NCBI GenBank assembly: GCA_002148405.1
Contig: MUGG01000059.1
Coordinates: 1 to 64,000 of the forward strand
Direction of reading: 5' to 3'
Source: Alkalinema sp. CACIAM 70d
GTDB lineage: Bacteria > Cyanobacteriota > Cyanobacteriia > Leptolyngbyales > Leptolyngbyaceae
DNA: 64,000 bases
The notes below the pieces were generated by a model. It searched no databases. It was not told the DNA's origin and saw only the letters and a program-made list of their open reading frames with translations. Below, piece after piece: positions 26,760 to 35,726 of the stretch (position 1 is the stretch's first letter; each line of letters opens with the position of its first letter). The position numbers and the translations under genes were made by a program.

Positions 26760-27203
26760 TCACACGATAAAGCTGGCTTCTGCTCCTTGGGAGGCCTGCC
26801 AACTGCGGGCGTCATAGTAGAGATCTTCAAGGCTGATGCTGTAGAGAACATCACGCATTTTTTGATGGAGTCGATTCCAAACAGCAAATGTCACCCAATC
26901 TTCAGCTTGGGCATCGTCGCGGTTCTGGCGGGGTAAGGGTTCGATCGTTTCTCCCACCGCCGCTAAAATTTGTCCTAGGGTAATGTGCGTAGGCAGGTGG
27001 GCCAGTTGATACCCACCTTGGGCTCCCCGAACCGCCTTAACCAAACCCGCTTTGCGAAGTTCGATTAATAACTTTTCCAGATAGGGCGCAGGTAAGTCCT
27101 GCCGTTGGGCGATCGCGTTGACGGAAGCGGGGCCATAGTTGGGCTGAAAGGCCAAATCAAGTAAAGCTTTGACGCTGTAGTGACCCCGGGTCGTCAGTTT
27201 CAT
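26760..27203 (-). CDS. Rrf2-family winged-helix regulator without cluster cysteines
   Basis: The 147-residue protein starts at the ATG at 27203 (MKLTTRGHYSVKALLDLA). It has the Rrf2/IscR winged helix (SVNAIAQRQDLPAPYLEKLL, KAVRGAQGGYQLA) and a C-terminal dimerisation helix. The region that in IscR holds the three cluster-binding Cys residues here reads PLPRQNRDDAQAEDW, and the chosen protein contains no Cys at all, so it cannot sense through an Fe-S cluster in the IscR way. It is divergent from queG with 89 bp between starts, so it might regulate itself and queG. Confidence 0.88.
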   Translation of the reverse strand: MKLTTRGHYSVKALLDLAFQPNYGPASVNAIAQRQDLPAPYLEKLLIELRKAGLVKAVRGAQGGYQLAHLPTHITLGQILAAVGETIEPLPRQNRDDAQAEDWVTFAVWNRLHQKMRDVLYSISLEDLYYDARSWQASQGAEASFIV

Positions 27204-27292
27204 ACAAATAGTGATCCCCAATAATGATCAACAGCAGGCTGTTTGTCCTGTTACCATTATCGGTTACTCAACCCGCCGATCGCTGTGAAACT

Positions 27293-28258
27293 ATGGCCTC
27301 AACTGAACCCTCAACTCTGACTAGTGCCATTAAACAAAAGGCATTCGATCTGGGATTCCATAAAGTGGGCATTGTGCGGGTGGCGGATTGGGCAAATGTA
27401 GAGCCGCAGGAATTGCGATCGTGGTTGGCCCAGGGCTATCAAGCGGAAATGGCTTGGATGGCAGCTAGTAAACGGCAGAATGTCTATGAAATTTTACCCA
27501 CGGTGCAATCGATCGTCTGCGTTGCGATCAATTACTACACGCCTCACCAACGACCCACGGGAGCCGAGTATGGCAAAATTTCCCGCTACGGCTGGGGACG
27601 GGACTACCACAAGGTTCTGCACAAACGCCTGAAAGCTTTTTCCCTTTGGCTAGAAGCTCAAACTGGCTTGGACGCACACAATGAAACCATTCAAACCCGC
27701 TACTATGCCGATACTGGGCCGATTCAAGATAAAGTCTGGGCCGAGCGGGCAGGCATCGGCTGGATTGCCAAAAATAGCAATGTGATTACCCGTGAATATG
27801 GTTCCTGGGTGTTTTTAGGTGAAATTTTGACGAACTTGGTGTTAATCCCCGATCGACCGCATACACAACATTGCGGTACCTGTACCCGTTGCATTGACGC
27901 TTGCCCCACCGCAGCAATTACTCAACCGTTTGTTGTTGATGCCAATCGCTGTATTGCCTACCATACGATCGAAAATCGCAACGATGAACTCCCCCATGAT
28001 ATAGCTAGCAATCTCCAAGGCTGGGTAGCGGGTTGTGATATTTGCCAAGATGTTTGTCCTTGGAACCAACGCTTTGCCCAAGCAACGGATATTCCCGACT
28101 TTCAGCCCTATCCAGATAATATTGCGCCGCAATTGCAAGATTTGGCAACCCTCGATGCTGCGGAGTACGATCGGCGTTTTCCTGCGTCTGCCCTGCGAAG
28201 AATCAAGCCGGAAATGTGGCGGAGAAATGCCCGCGCCAATTTAACGCATCACTCTTGA
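27293..28258 (+). CDS. queG: epoxyqueuosine reductase
   Basis: QueG reduces epoxyqueuosine to queuosine at the wobble position of GUN-anticodon tRNAs, using cobalamin and two 4Fe-4S clusters. The protein has 321 residues from the ATG at 27293; the ATG at 27224 is an alternative adding 23 residues. Two ferredoxin-type cluster motifs are visible: CGTCTRCIDACPTAAI (around 204-219) and GCDICQDVCPWN (around 253-264). The upstream segments YAEMAWM-like (QAEMAWM) and ISRYGWGRDYHKV match the family. Its TGA is inside a 14-bp duplication that continues past the gene. Confidence 0.95.
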   Translation: MASTEPSTLTSAIKQKAFDLGFHKVGIVRVADWANVEPQELRSWLAQGYQAEMAWMAASKRQNVYEILPTVQSIVCVAINYYTPHQRPTGAEYGKISRYGWGRDYHKVLHKRLKAFSLWLEAQTGLDAHNETIQTRYYADTGPIQDKVWAERAGIGWIAKNSNVITREYGSWVFLGEILTNLVLIPDRPHTQHCGTCTRCIDACPTAAITQPFVVDANRCIAYHTIENRNDELPHDIASNLQGWVAGCDICQDVCPWNQRFAQATDIPDFQPYPDNIAPQLQDLATLDAAEYDRRFPASALRRIKPEMWRRNARANLTHHS

Positions 28259-28279
28259 CGAATCACTCTTGAGCAAATC

Positions 28280-28319
28280 CATCATGGGAAACTCATCATA
28301 ATTGAGTGCTCCCATGATG
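28280..28319. terminator. hairpin between convergent queG and cca
   Basis: CATCATGGGA (28280-28289) pairs with TCCCATGATG (28310-28319), extended inward by ACTCA/TGAGT around a TCATAAT loop. A short A run follows on the plus strand. It lies 21 bp after queG and can serve both converging genes. A 13-bp duplication TTAGATCATCACC follows at 28366-28391. Confidence 0.55.
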
Positions 28320-28399
28320 AAAAACGCCATGGATAATTTCAACCAACTGGCTTAATGACAACTTTTTAGATCATCACCTTAGATCATCACCTCTCAGCC

Positions 28400-29791
28400 T
28401 TACAGCCACTCAGAAGATTCTCGATCGTTGAGCAACTGATGGGCCAGTTGGATCCCTTCCTCCCGCGTGGCAATTTTGCCCTCGGCCCGAGCCAGTTGGA
28501 GCGCGGCCAATAGTTTACCAATTCTGGGGCTAGGCGGAATTCTGAGAGCCGTCATCAAATCCTGCCCCGTGAGCAAAGGTTGGGGATGGGCCACGGGATC
28601 CTTGGAATCTAAAAAGCGATCGATCATTGCCGCTATCCCATTCAGGGGAATCCCAACCGCAATCGCCATGAGTGCGATCGCTGGGAAGACCGCACCCGCC
28701 CCTTGGAAAAAGAAATATTGCTGAGCCAACGACCACTGTTGCAAATCAGGATCCGCTTGCAATTCCGGTAAATACTTCAGCACCGTCATCACAGCTTGAA
28801 TTTCAGCACGGCTATACTTCAACTTCCACAGTTGAGCCTCTGCGGTAGTTAGATCGGGCGGTAACAGACTGGCTAATTTAGCAGTTGTTACCCAAGTGCG
28901 GGTACTACCAGAGGCTTCTGGTTCCTTCTCGATCACCTTGCCTGAACCACTGGTGCGAATCCGCTGCTGCAAAACGCCATAGAACTTAGGCCACTCTTCC
29001 TTGAGCCGCCGTAGGGTTTGGTCGATCGCGGCCACCTGCACAAGTCCGGTTGCGGTGACATCGGGGAACCATGCCTGCAACAATCTATCTTCCCAAGCCC
29101 CTTGTAGCCGGGGTGTACCCCGCCGAGAACTGAGCAGGTAGTTCAACTCCGACTGCACCCGTTCCGCCGCGATGCGGGCTAAATTAGGGGCAAGCTGGCG
29201 AATCACTTTCTGGGTTTCGCCATCAACCTGAAAACCTAGTTGGGCTGCTTGGCGATAGGCGCGTAATAACCGCAACGGATCCTCTGCCAAATTTTCTGGC
29301 GCAATCATGCGGAGCAAGCCTTGTTCTAGATCCCGGCAACCCTGCAAAGGATCCAAAAGCTCCAATGTGTGGGGATTGTAGGCGATCGCGTTAATCGTAA
29401 AATCCCGACGGCGCAGATCTTCTTCCAAGGTGTCTCCCACCTGCTGAGCAAAGTCTGCCGTCCCTTGCTTAAACACCACGCGGGCAATCTGTCGTTCCGT
29501 ATCCAGCAGAACAAACCCGGCCTTGTAATGACGGGCGATCGCCCGAGCCGTTTCCACTGCTCCTTCTGGCAAGACAAAATCGAGATCCAAGTAGTCAGAA
29601 TGGCGCTCCAAAAGCGCATCACGGACACTGCCCCCCACCAGACAAGCGGAACTGGGGAGCCATGCCAAATCAAAGGGCCATGTCTTTGGGGATAATGCCG
29701 AAGAACCCAAAGTGTGCTCTTGCAAAACAGTTACAGAAGGAGTCAAATTCAGCCACCCTTTCAGTGAAGTAATAGACGCTAGATCGGCCAA
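28400..29791 (-). CDS. cca: CCA tRNA nucleotidyltransferase / poly(A) polymerase family
   Basis: The enzyme adds or repairs the CCA end of tRNA (class II nucleotidyltransferase); the tRNA gene in this window lacks encoded CCA. Visible motifs are CLVGGSVRDALL and DLDFVLP (nucleotidyltransferase), RRRDFTINAIAYN (active-site helix), EDPLRLLRAYRQAAQLGF (head-neck). The C-terminal half is helical and not well conserved. The open frame starts at a TTG (29791); the true start may be one of several TTG codons up to about 28 codons later, before SACLVGG. Some related proteins in cyanobacteria add only CC or A; the sequence alone does not settle this. Confidence 0.92.
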   Translation of the reverse strand: MADLASITSLKGWLNLTPSVTVLQEHTLGSSALSPKTWPFDLAWLPSSACLVGGSVRDALLERHSDYLDLDFVLPEGAVETARAIARHYKAGFVLLDTERQIARVVFKQGTADFAQQVGDTLEEDLRRRDFTINAIAYNPHTLELLDPLQGCRDLEQGLLRMIAPENLAEDPLRLLRAYRQAAQLGFQVDGETQKVIRQLAPNLARIAAERVQSELNYLLSSRRGTPRLQGAWEDRLLQAWFPDVTATGLVQVAAIDQTLRRLKEEWPKFYGVLQQRIRTSGSGKVIEKEPEASGSTRTWVTTAKLASLLPPDLTTAEAQLWKLKYSRAEIQAVMTVLKYLPELQADPDLQQWSLAQQYFFFQGAGAVFPAIALMAIAVGIPLNGIAAMIDRFLDSKDPVAHPQPLLTGQDLMTALRIPPSPRIGKLLAALQLARAEGKIATREEGIQLAHQLLNDRESSEWL

Positions 29792-30034
29792 TCGGGCAAA
29801 GTTGCCCGCTGTACGTTCTCAATCCGAACTGTCTCAATCCCGCCAAAGGGATCGCAAAGCGGCGATCGAAGAACCCGTACAACAATCTTGGACGATCCTC
29901 GGACACACCCAAAAATCCATGCGGCTGCTGATGAATAATTTCTGTGCCTGCGTTAGATTATCAGAAAAGCCTTACGGTTCTGCGCGTCTTTTTACCGATG
30001 TTATTCCCATTGTGCGTTAGGGAGAGGTTAGACG

Positions 30035-30283
30035 ATGTGTATTTGCATAAATTGTCAGTATGTCGATCGCTGTACCACCTACCATGCGGTGGAAGCCCAG
30101 CACCAGCAGCCCCATCTGACAGAGTCTCCAGACTTTGAGGCCACGGAACCGACGATTAATGTCAACATTCGTGAACAAGTTGATTACATCGAAATGGAAT
30201 GGGACGTCGTCGGATGCCTCAGCTTTGTGGCCGATCAAGGGAAATGGTCGCGGCTGCGGCCCGGTGAACTGATCCCCACCTAG
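30035..30283 (+). CDS. ycf34: Ycf34 family iron-sulfur protein
   Basis: The 82-residue protein begins MCICINCQYVDRC, with Cys at 2, 4, 7 and 13 as in Ycf34, a small protein conserved in cyanobacteria and red-lineage plastids. In Synechocystis, Ycf34 binds an Fe-S cluster and affects the photosynthetic electron transport apparatus. The middle part (PTINVNIREQVDYIEMEWDVVGCLSF) and length fit the family. The start ATG follows GGAGAGG at about 8 bases. It is divergent from cca, with no operon partner. Confidence 0.93.
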   Translation: MCICINCQYVDRCTTYHAVEAQHQQPHLTESPDFEATEPTINVNIREQVDYIEMEWDVVGCLSFVADQGKWSRLRPGELIPT

Positions 30284-30748
30284 CGATCGCAGTTGCGCCA
30301 TTCCGATTTGAGCAATTCTGGCCTAAGCGCTTCCAATCCTAGGAGGTCCGGTTAGATCAATTTTTTTAAATAAATCTTTGGCTCTTGAATTTCTTGTTAG
30401 GGATTCAGGAGCCTCGCTCGTAGAAGACCTATGAGCTAAAGACCTATGAGCTAAAGACCTATGGGCTAAAGACCTACAGACTGAAGACCTGTGGGCTGAC
30501 GACACATGGCAAGATGTCTGCCATAGGATGTCGTGACTTGGTATCCAACTGGGCATATTGACAACATGCTGTGACAGCGGCTCAATCACCCCTGCTTAAG
30601 ACGGTGCATTGAAAAGTAAAGGCAAGAAAAGTCGAGAATTTTAAACTTCTTGCAAAGAAACTGTGGCTGGGGAACTTCCATGGGGGAAAACTCTGTCTAT
30701 CAGTTTCTGTCCGAGTTCATCTGTCCCATGTTCGAACCATTCAGCGCC
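30284..30748. other. 465-bp intergenic region
   Basis: No gene is supported. It contains an AT-rich stretch (30359-30400), the 15-bp array described separately, and the putative translation start zone of the following TPR gene. ATG 30680 and ATG 30728 are upstream in-frame alternatives for that gene. Confidence 0.4.
30423..30512. repeat. 15-bp tandem array, about six copies
   Basis: Units at 30423, 30438, 30453, 30468, 30483 and a decayed one at 30498 follow the consensus (A/G)AAGACCTATGAGCT. Identity falls along the array: the first three units differ at one or two positions, the last keeps about half. Confidence 0.9.
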
Positions 30749-32224
30749 ATGAGCAATCAAAATACTGTCCAGCGTAAAATTCTGGGCTACGTGACTTTCC
30801 TGAGCTTCGTTACCCCCCTAGTCGGATTGGCGACACCCAGTTTTGCTGAGTCTGCAACATCGTCTACAACGTCCGTGGCAGAAACCTCGACCAACGCAGC
30901 CGTAACCCCTTCTTCTACACCGACTGCACCCAATCCGGACATGGTGGCTGCGCAATCTTTTTTCCAACAAGCGGAAAAAGATGCCCAAAAGAAAGAGTTT
31001 GTAGCAGCCTTAACGAACTATAACCAAGCTATTCAGCGGTATCCCCAATACAGTTCTGCCTATGTAGGTCGGGGCGCGGTGCGGATGCAGATGGGCGATC
31101 GGGCCGCTGCCATGCAAGATTTAAACCAAGCGATCGACTTGGATCCCGGTAATGCATTGGCCTATGCCCAACGAGCAAATTTGCGCTATCAAATGGGCGA
31201 GTCAACGGAGGCGCTGGAGGATTGGAACGAAGCGCTAAAGCGTAATCCTAATTTTGTGATGGCTCAGGTGAATGCAGGCTATGCCCATGCACAATCTGGG
31301 GATTTACAAAAAGCACTGGCAGAGTTGGATACCGTTCTGCAAGCCCAGCCGAATAACGTCGCTGCACTCGTCAATCGGGGGTATGTCCGTTCTCAACTGG
31401 GCGATCGGGATGGGGCATTGAGCGACCTCAACCGAGCCATCCAACTTCAAGGCAACTTTGCGGAAGCCTACCTCAATCGAGGGATGGTTTACCACAAGGC
31501 GGGTCAACTGGATCAAGCCGTCCAAGACTTCACCACGGCAATCCAGCACAAAGCTAACTACACAGCCGCCTTCTACAATCGCGCCCTCAGCTATACACTT
31601 CAGAAGAAATATGATTTGGCAGCGGCGGATTTAACGAAAGTGGTTGAGGTCGAGCCAGATCATGCCGATGCCTTGTTCCAGCGTGGCAGTTTGTACTTGA
31701 TGGCGGGCAACCAATCCGCTGCCATTCGGGACTTTGAGCAGGTGCTGAAACTGCGTCCTGATGATGCCGCCGCTTACAAAGCGATCGCGGACATCCGCAT
31801 GCAACTAGGGGATACCCAAGGGGCACTGGCAGACTACAGCCGTGCGTTGCAACATAACTCGACCTTAGCGGATGCCTATACCAGCCGTGCCCAAGCTCAC
31901 CAAAAACTAGGGAATGCGGCTGAAGCAGTCAATGACTACACCCAAGCGATCGCTCTCAATACCAGTGATGCCAATGCCTTTTTCCAGCGGGGGAAAGCGC
32001 GGCAAATGACGGGAGACAGCATGGGCGCAATGGCAGACTATACCGAATCACTCCGGCTCAATCCGAAGCAAGCGGATGCCTATTTTGAGCGAGGCAAGTT
32101 AATGGCACAGATGGGACAAGCTGGAGCGGCCCGATCGGATCTCAAACAGGCGGCGGATCTGTACCTGCAAACCAATCAACCGGAAGGCTACCGTCAAGTG
32201 ATTGCTTGGTTGCAGCGTCGGTAG
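30749..32224 (+). CDS. exported TPR-repeat protein
   Basis: The protein has 491 residues from ATG 30749. It starts with an N-terminal signal peptide (basic QRK, hydrophobic GYVTFLSFVTPLVGLA, cleavage near SFA), then a Ser/Thr/Ala-rich linker and about eleven TPR units (QFFQ-type AYVGRGAVRMQMGDRAAAMQDLNQAIDLDP pattern repeated). It is likely periplasmic. Upstream in-frame starts at 30680 and 30728 would place 7-23 residues before the signal; none has a strong Shine-Dalgarno, so the start is uncertain. The architecture is common in cyanobacteria, with no specific function assigned. Confidence 0.85.
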   Translation: MSNQNTVQRKILGYVTFLSFVTPLVGLATPSFAESATSSTTSVAETSTNAAVTPSSTPTAPNPDMVAAQSFFQQAEKDAQKKEFVAALTNYNQAIQRYPQYSSAYVGRGAVRMQMGDRAAAMQDLNQAIDLDPGNALAYAQRANLRYQMGESTEALEDWNEALKRNPNFVMAQVNAGYAHAQSGDLQKALAELDTVLQAQPNNVAALVNRGYVRSQLGDRDGALSDLNRAIQLQGNFAEAYLNRGMVYHKAGQLDQAVQDFTTAIQHKANYTAAFYNRALSYTLQKKYDLAAADLTKVVEVEPDHADALFQRGSLYLMAGNQSAAIRDFEQVLKLRPDDAAAYKAIADIRMQLGDTQGALADYSRALQHNSTLADAYTSRAQAHQKLGNAAEAVNDYTQAIALNTSDANAFFQRGKARQMTGDSMGAMADYTESLRLNPKQADAYFERGKLMAQMGQAGAARSDLKQAADLYLQTNQPEGYRQVIAWLQRR

Positions 32225-32351
32225 GTAAACCCTGGAGTTCGATCGCGGGTTCAATCTTTAGAATCCCATTGAATGCCTAAACCAAAACCCTCAAGACCCA
32301 ACGGGATCCTGGGGGTTGTTCGGTTTACGGGGGATTTTAATTTATGCGCGA

Positions 32352-33077
32352 TTACTGATAGTTGACGATGCGGGCAAAACTGTTCGGTTCTAGGCTCGCA
32401 CCACCAACCAAGGCACCATCAATTTCCGGTTGGGCCATGATCTCGTCAATATTATCTGGCTTCACGGAACCGCCGTACTGAATTGTCACGTCGGGATTAC
32501 TCAGCTTGCTTCGGATCAATCCAATGACACGATTGGCTTCATCGGCAGCGCAGGTATCCCCTGTCCCGATCGCCCAAATGGGTTCGTAGGCAATGATCAA
32601 ATTACTTTGGTCTACGCCGATTAAATCCTTGGCTAACTGGTCAAAAATGACGTTTTCCGTTTCACCTGCATCCCGTTGTTGTTTGGTTTCGCCAACGCAG
32701 AGGATCGGCGTGAGTCCCGCTTTTTGGGCTGCCCGCAGCCGGAAGTTTACCGTTTCATCGGTTTCGCCGAAATATTGGCGACGTTCGCTGTGGCCGATGA
32801 CGACGTAGCGTACCCCAATCTCCACCAGCATCGAGGCAGAAATTTCGCCCGTAAATGCGCCGCTGTCTTCCCAGTGCACATTCTGCGCCCCTACTTGGAT
32901 CCGACTACCGTGGAGGGTTTTGGACAGCACGGAGAGATCTGTAAAAGGAACGCAAAGGATAATTTCGCGATCGGTGGGGGCTTCATCGACGAGTGGCTTA
33001 AACCCTTGCACAAACTCAAGCGTTTCGGCTTGGGTTTTAAACATCTTCCAATTGCCAGCCAGAATAATTTTTCGCAC
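32352..33077 (-). CDS. tpiA: triosephosphate isomerase
   Basis: The enzyme interconverts dihydroxyacetone phosphate and glyceraldehyde-3-phosphate in glycolysis and the Calvin cycle. The 241-residue protein has GNWKM (8-12), catalytic His in IGHSERR (about 96-102), catalytic Glu in [11 protein letters not shown] (about 160-170) and phosphate-loop YGGSVKP and GALVGGASL. The start codon is GTG (33077). It converges with the TPR gene, with an imperfect GC-rich inverted repeat around 32287-32325 between them. Confidence 0.98.
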   Translation of the reverse strand: MRKIILAGNWKMFKTQAETLEFVQGFKPLVDEAPTDREIILCVPFTDLSVLSKTLHGSRIQVGAQNVHWEDSGAFTGEISASMLVEIGVRYVVIGHSERRQYFGETDETVNFRLRAAQKAGLTPILCVGETKQQRDAGETENVIFDQLAKDLIGVDQSNLIIAYEPIWAIGTGDTCAADEANRVIGLIRSKLSNPDVTIQYGGSVKPDNIDEIMAQPEIDGALVGGASLEPNSFARIVNYQ

Positions 33078-33162
33078 GGGTGACTTCGTAGGCTACTACA
33101 CAAAATTCCTCAATTAGTCTACAGGGTTGGGGGGACACCCTGCGCAGTGTTTGCGATTTCTT

Positions 33163-33960
33163 CTAGGGCGCAGTCATGGCTTGCATCACAGCCGCTTGAC
33201 CCACTTGGGCATAGAGATCTTTGAGATGGGTCAGGAGAGCTTGGCGCTGTTCGGTAGAAATTTGATCTTGGGGAAAGGGAATTTCGCCCAGGATATCGAG
33301 CAGAGTTTCACCACTACTGGGGGCAATCACGACTAGCGAAGGATCCAGTTGCTCGGTGTAATGCCAAAATTGTTCGATCGACCAGGGTTCGGCCTCTGGC
33401 GCAGGGGTAGGAGGGGGGGAAGATTCGGTTTGGCGGCGTTGGCGCAGGGCTTCCAGGATACTGTCTTTGGTGCGACCTCGCAGTTGAAACAGCACGAAGG
33501 GGTCTTCACTGAAGCGATCGCCCAGGAGATAGTACACCGCACCGATGTGTTTGCAGGGATTCACCGGGTCGGGGCAGTTGCAATGGCTATGGATATCAAA
33601 CTTGCTGAAGGGAAAGAGGCTGAGACCGTTACTAATAAAGACTTCTTCGATATTTTGGGGCATTTCGCCCGCCAGCAGCTTGGCGGAAAAGATGGCGCGA
33701 TCGGCCATGGAATCGATGACAAATTCCCATTGCTCATCGGTGAAGGGATCCAGTTTGAGCTTGACTTGGTAAGGTTCGGGAGCCGTGCCGCGCACTTGGG
33801 CCGTGACGTTGGAGCCTTGGAAGTCGAGGTTGAGGACATGGCCTTCACGCACATAGGTGCGGGCGCGGGCCAGTCGTTGGCGAAACCCAAAGGATTCCAA
33901 GACATCAATCCAGCGTTGGGCCCACCATTCGCGGCTGGGGATGGATTCATCGTGGGACAT
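33163..33960 (-). CDS. SWIM zinc-finger protein
   Basis: The 265-residue protein contains a SWIM zinc finger, CNCPDPVNPCKHIGAVYY (C-x-C-xn-C-x-H, about 133-150), a fold that binds DNA or proteins. The N-terminal part (WWAQRWIDVLESFGF, VLNLDFQGSNVTAQVRGT) is the usual extension of cyanobacterial SWIM proteins. Such genes are often beside a SNF2-type helicase gene; here no helicase is adjacent. The gene downstream is tpiA on the same strand, 85 bp away. Confidence 0.9.
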   Translation of the reverse strand: MSHDESIPSREWWAQRWIDVLESFGFRQRLARARTYVREGHVLNLDFQGSNVTAQVRGTAPEPYQVKLKLDPFTDEQWEFVIDSMADRAIFSAKLLAGEMPQNIEEVFISNGLSLFPFSKFDIHSHCNCPDPVNPCKHIGAVYYLLGDRFSEDPFVLFQLRGRTKDSILEALRQRRQTESSPPPTPAPEAEPWSIEQFWHYTEQLDPSLVVIAPSSGETLLDILGEIPFPQDQISTEQRQALLTHLKDLYAQVGQAAVMQAMTAP

Positions 33961-34121
33961 AGGGTCGATCGTGGGGGAGGGAACGCGAAACTGGGTCGAT
34001 CGTAGAAGCTGAAAGGGCTTGATAAAGCATCTCTTAAGGCTTTTTTATGGATTGTTGAGTCTATAGATATAGTCAGGAGTTACACAGTTGGAAGCAGGAA
34101 ACGAGGAGCCACCAAATAAGC

Positions 34122-34497
34122 TCAAATCGCATCCCGCACGATTGCCAGCTTGGCTTCGTACCAGCTTATCCCTGTGGCGAACCCATGCAGTTCCAGGCGT
34201 AAAAAGGCACGAATCGCTAAGCCAATGTGATTCCGTTGAGCTCGACTCGAACGAACTTGTGCCCGTTCAACCCCACAGCACTGTTCCCCGATGGGACTCC
34301 TCAATGGCCCAACCAAACTCAGCAAATTGCAGTCGTTGGAGTTCACCCATTTCTAGGTCGTTGGTGGCCCAGTAATCAATGTCGCCGTTTGGGGCAACGA
34401 TCTTGAATACTTTGACCCATCCATACCCTTTGAGGTGAACGATCGTGCCTTGGGCCGCAATCTCAACTGCGGCGGGCAAAACAATTAAGCAACAGTC
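34122..34497 (-). pseudogene. remnant of a DDE transposase (IS4/IS701-like)
   Basis: Two overlapping minus-strand frames together make the C-terminal part of a transposase. One frame reads ...GYGWVKVFKIVAPNGDIDY, then WATNDLEM and WAIEESHRG; the other picks up with QCCGVERAQVRSS, then RNHIGLAIRAFLRLELH and WYEAKLAIVRDAI. The crossover is a frameshift near 34275-34290. The W-x-IEE-x-HRG...CGVERAQ pattern is the DDE catalytic Glu region of IS4-superfamily enzymes. The N-terminal half is missing and no inverted repeats were recognised. The 34000-34120 stretch on its other side holds nothing recognisable. Confidence 0.75.
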
Positions 34498-34514
34498 GGG
34501 CTGAGCAGCGACCG

Positions 34515-35117
34515 ATGATTTTGCCCATCCGGGTGAACTTCCCGATAAATTCGCCTTTGAATTATGATCTGCGGGGTTATCTACAGCAGATTCAGCAACG
34601 AGAATGGAAATCTTCTCTGGATACCCCTGTCCTGATACAAGAAGTACTGAGTTTGCTCTCGACTGGAGATGCGCCCCCAATGGTTGTCCCTGAGCCAGTT
34701 ATCCCGCAGGAAGAGAGTCCGGATCATCCCCCGTTGCCCGTCGCCGAGCCGGAACTATACCGCGAGCCGGGGGGCTCGGTACCGCTGAGTTCAGGCTTGT
34801 ATATGGAGCGTCCACCGATCGAACCCGATTGTTTTCGGGAAATTGTACAGCCCGGAGCCTTGATTCAGATCAAAGCGCCCCGGCAGATGGGCAAAACTTC
34901 GCTGATGGCCCGCGTGCTGAACCACGCCAAGGAACAAGGCTACGAAGCCATTCCCCTGAGCTTTCAGCGGGCCGATAACAAACTATTTACCGACCTGGAT
35001 GGATTTTTGCGTTGGTTCTGTGAGCAAATTGGGCTCCGATTGGAAATACATAAGCATGATGGAACGCGATCGAGTTGTGGAGTAAGGACGATCGATCTGT
35101 TGTCCCAAGGTTTATAA
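34515..35117 (+). pseudogene. truncated AAA-like ATPase gene fragment
   Basis: The fragment encodes a Pro-rich linker and then the start of an AAA-like domain common in cyanobacteria: YMERPPIEPDCFREIVQPGA, Walker A APRQMGKTSLMARVL and GYEAIPLSFQRADNKLFTDLD. The frame ends about 30 residues later (WFCEQIGLRL, then unrelated residues), without Walker B or the rest of the ATPase, so it cannot be functional as an ATPase. Its upstream end abuts the transposase remnant. It is most simply a gene broken by insertion and deletion. No proper start codon or binding site is evident. Confidence 0.7.
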
Positions 35118-35149
35118 AAAACCGGGATTTTCTGAAAATCCCGGTTTTT
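35115..35149. terminator. strong bidirectional terminator
   Basis: AAAACCGGGATTTT (about 35118-35131) and AAAATCCCGGTTTT (35135-35148) form a nearly perfect 14-bp stem with a 3-base loop, A-rich on one side and T-rich on the other. It lies between the truncated AAA fragment and convergent crcB. Confidence 0.85.
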
Positions 35150-35178
35150 GGGGGGACGAGACTTCTTGTTGCCACCCC

Positions 35179-35598
35179 TTATCTGCCCAAACGGTGGAGC
35201 CAGGGGAGGATCTGTTGCGCCACGATCGTGCCCCCTTGCACCGCCAGCAACCCCAACGCCGCACTCCCCAACCCATAGCCTGCGGCAGTGACTAGCCGAT
35301 CAAGGCGAATTAAATTTACCGTATCCAGTCCATAGGTCGAAAACGTGGTGTAGGCTCCCAGAAATCCTGTGGTTAGCAACAGCCGTATTTCCGGAGCAAT
35401 GAACCGTTCATCTAACGCCAAAGTTGCAATTAAGCCCATAAAAAAGCAACCACTAACGTTAATCAAAAAGGTACCGTAGGGAAAATCTGTACCTAAACGC
35501 TGAGTGCACCATAGGGTTAAATAGTACCGAGCTAAAGCCCCGGCGATCGCACCTAGGGCAATGGCGATCGGGGCACGGAGTTGAGGATCTAGCGTCAT
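35179..35598 (-). CDS. crcB: fluoride channel CrcB/Fluc
   Basis: The 139-residue membrane protein has four predicted spans and the Fluc signatures GALARYYLTLW, TFLINVSGCFFMG and TTGFLGAYTTFSTY (the Na-site/pore Phe-rich region). It exports fluoride across the inner membrane as a dual-topology dimer. Only one copy is present here, consistent with a homodimer. I looked for a fluoride riboswitch in the 128-bp upstream region and saw none. Confidence 0.93.
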   Translation of the reverse strand: MTLDPQLRAPIAIALGAIAGALARYYLTLWCTQRLGTDFPYGTFLINVSGCFFMGLIATLALDERFIAPEIRLLLTTGFLGAYTTFSTYGLDTVNLIRLDRLVTAAGYGLGSAALGLLAVQGGTIVAQQILPWLHRLGR

Positions 35599-35726
35599 TG
35601 TCTTTTGAGTATTTCAGGCTGATGGATATAGGTATGATAGTACTGACGATCGAACTCTTAAAAGGACTGAAATTCTAATTGAGTTAGTAATACGGTTGTT
35701 TAAATGTGATCTAGGACTTTGCTGTA

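Noticed and set aside
29712..30020. Plus-strand frame of about 100 codons between cca and ycf34
   Set aside because: It overlaps the 5' end of cca, has no ribosome binding site and no recognisable domain, although its middle looks mildly protein-like.
32287..32325. Terminator between the TPR gene and tpiA
   Set aside because: The GC-rich inverted repeat is imperfect and lacks a T tract, so it is not listed as a feature.
35599..35726. Possible fluoride riboswitch upstream of crcB
   Set aside because: None of the conserved riboswitch segments is visible on the minus strand.
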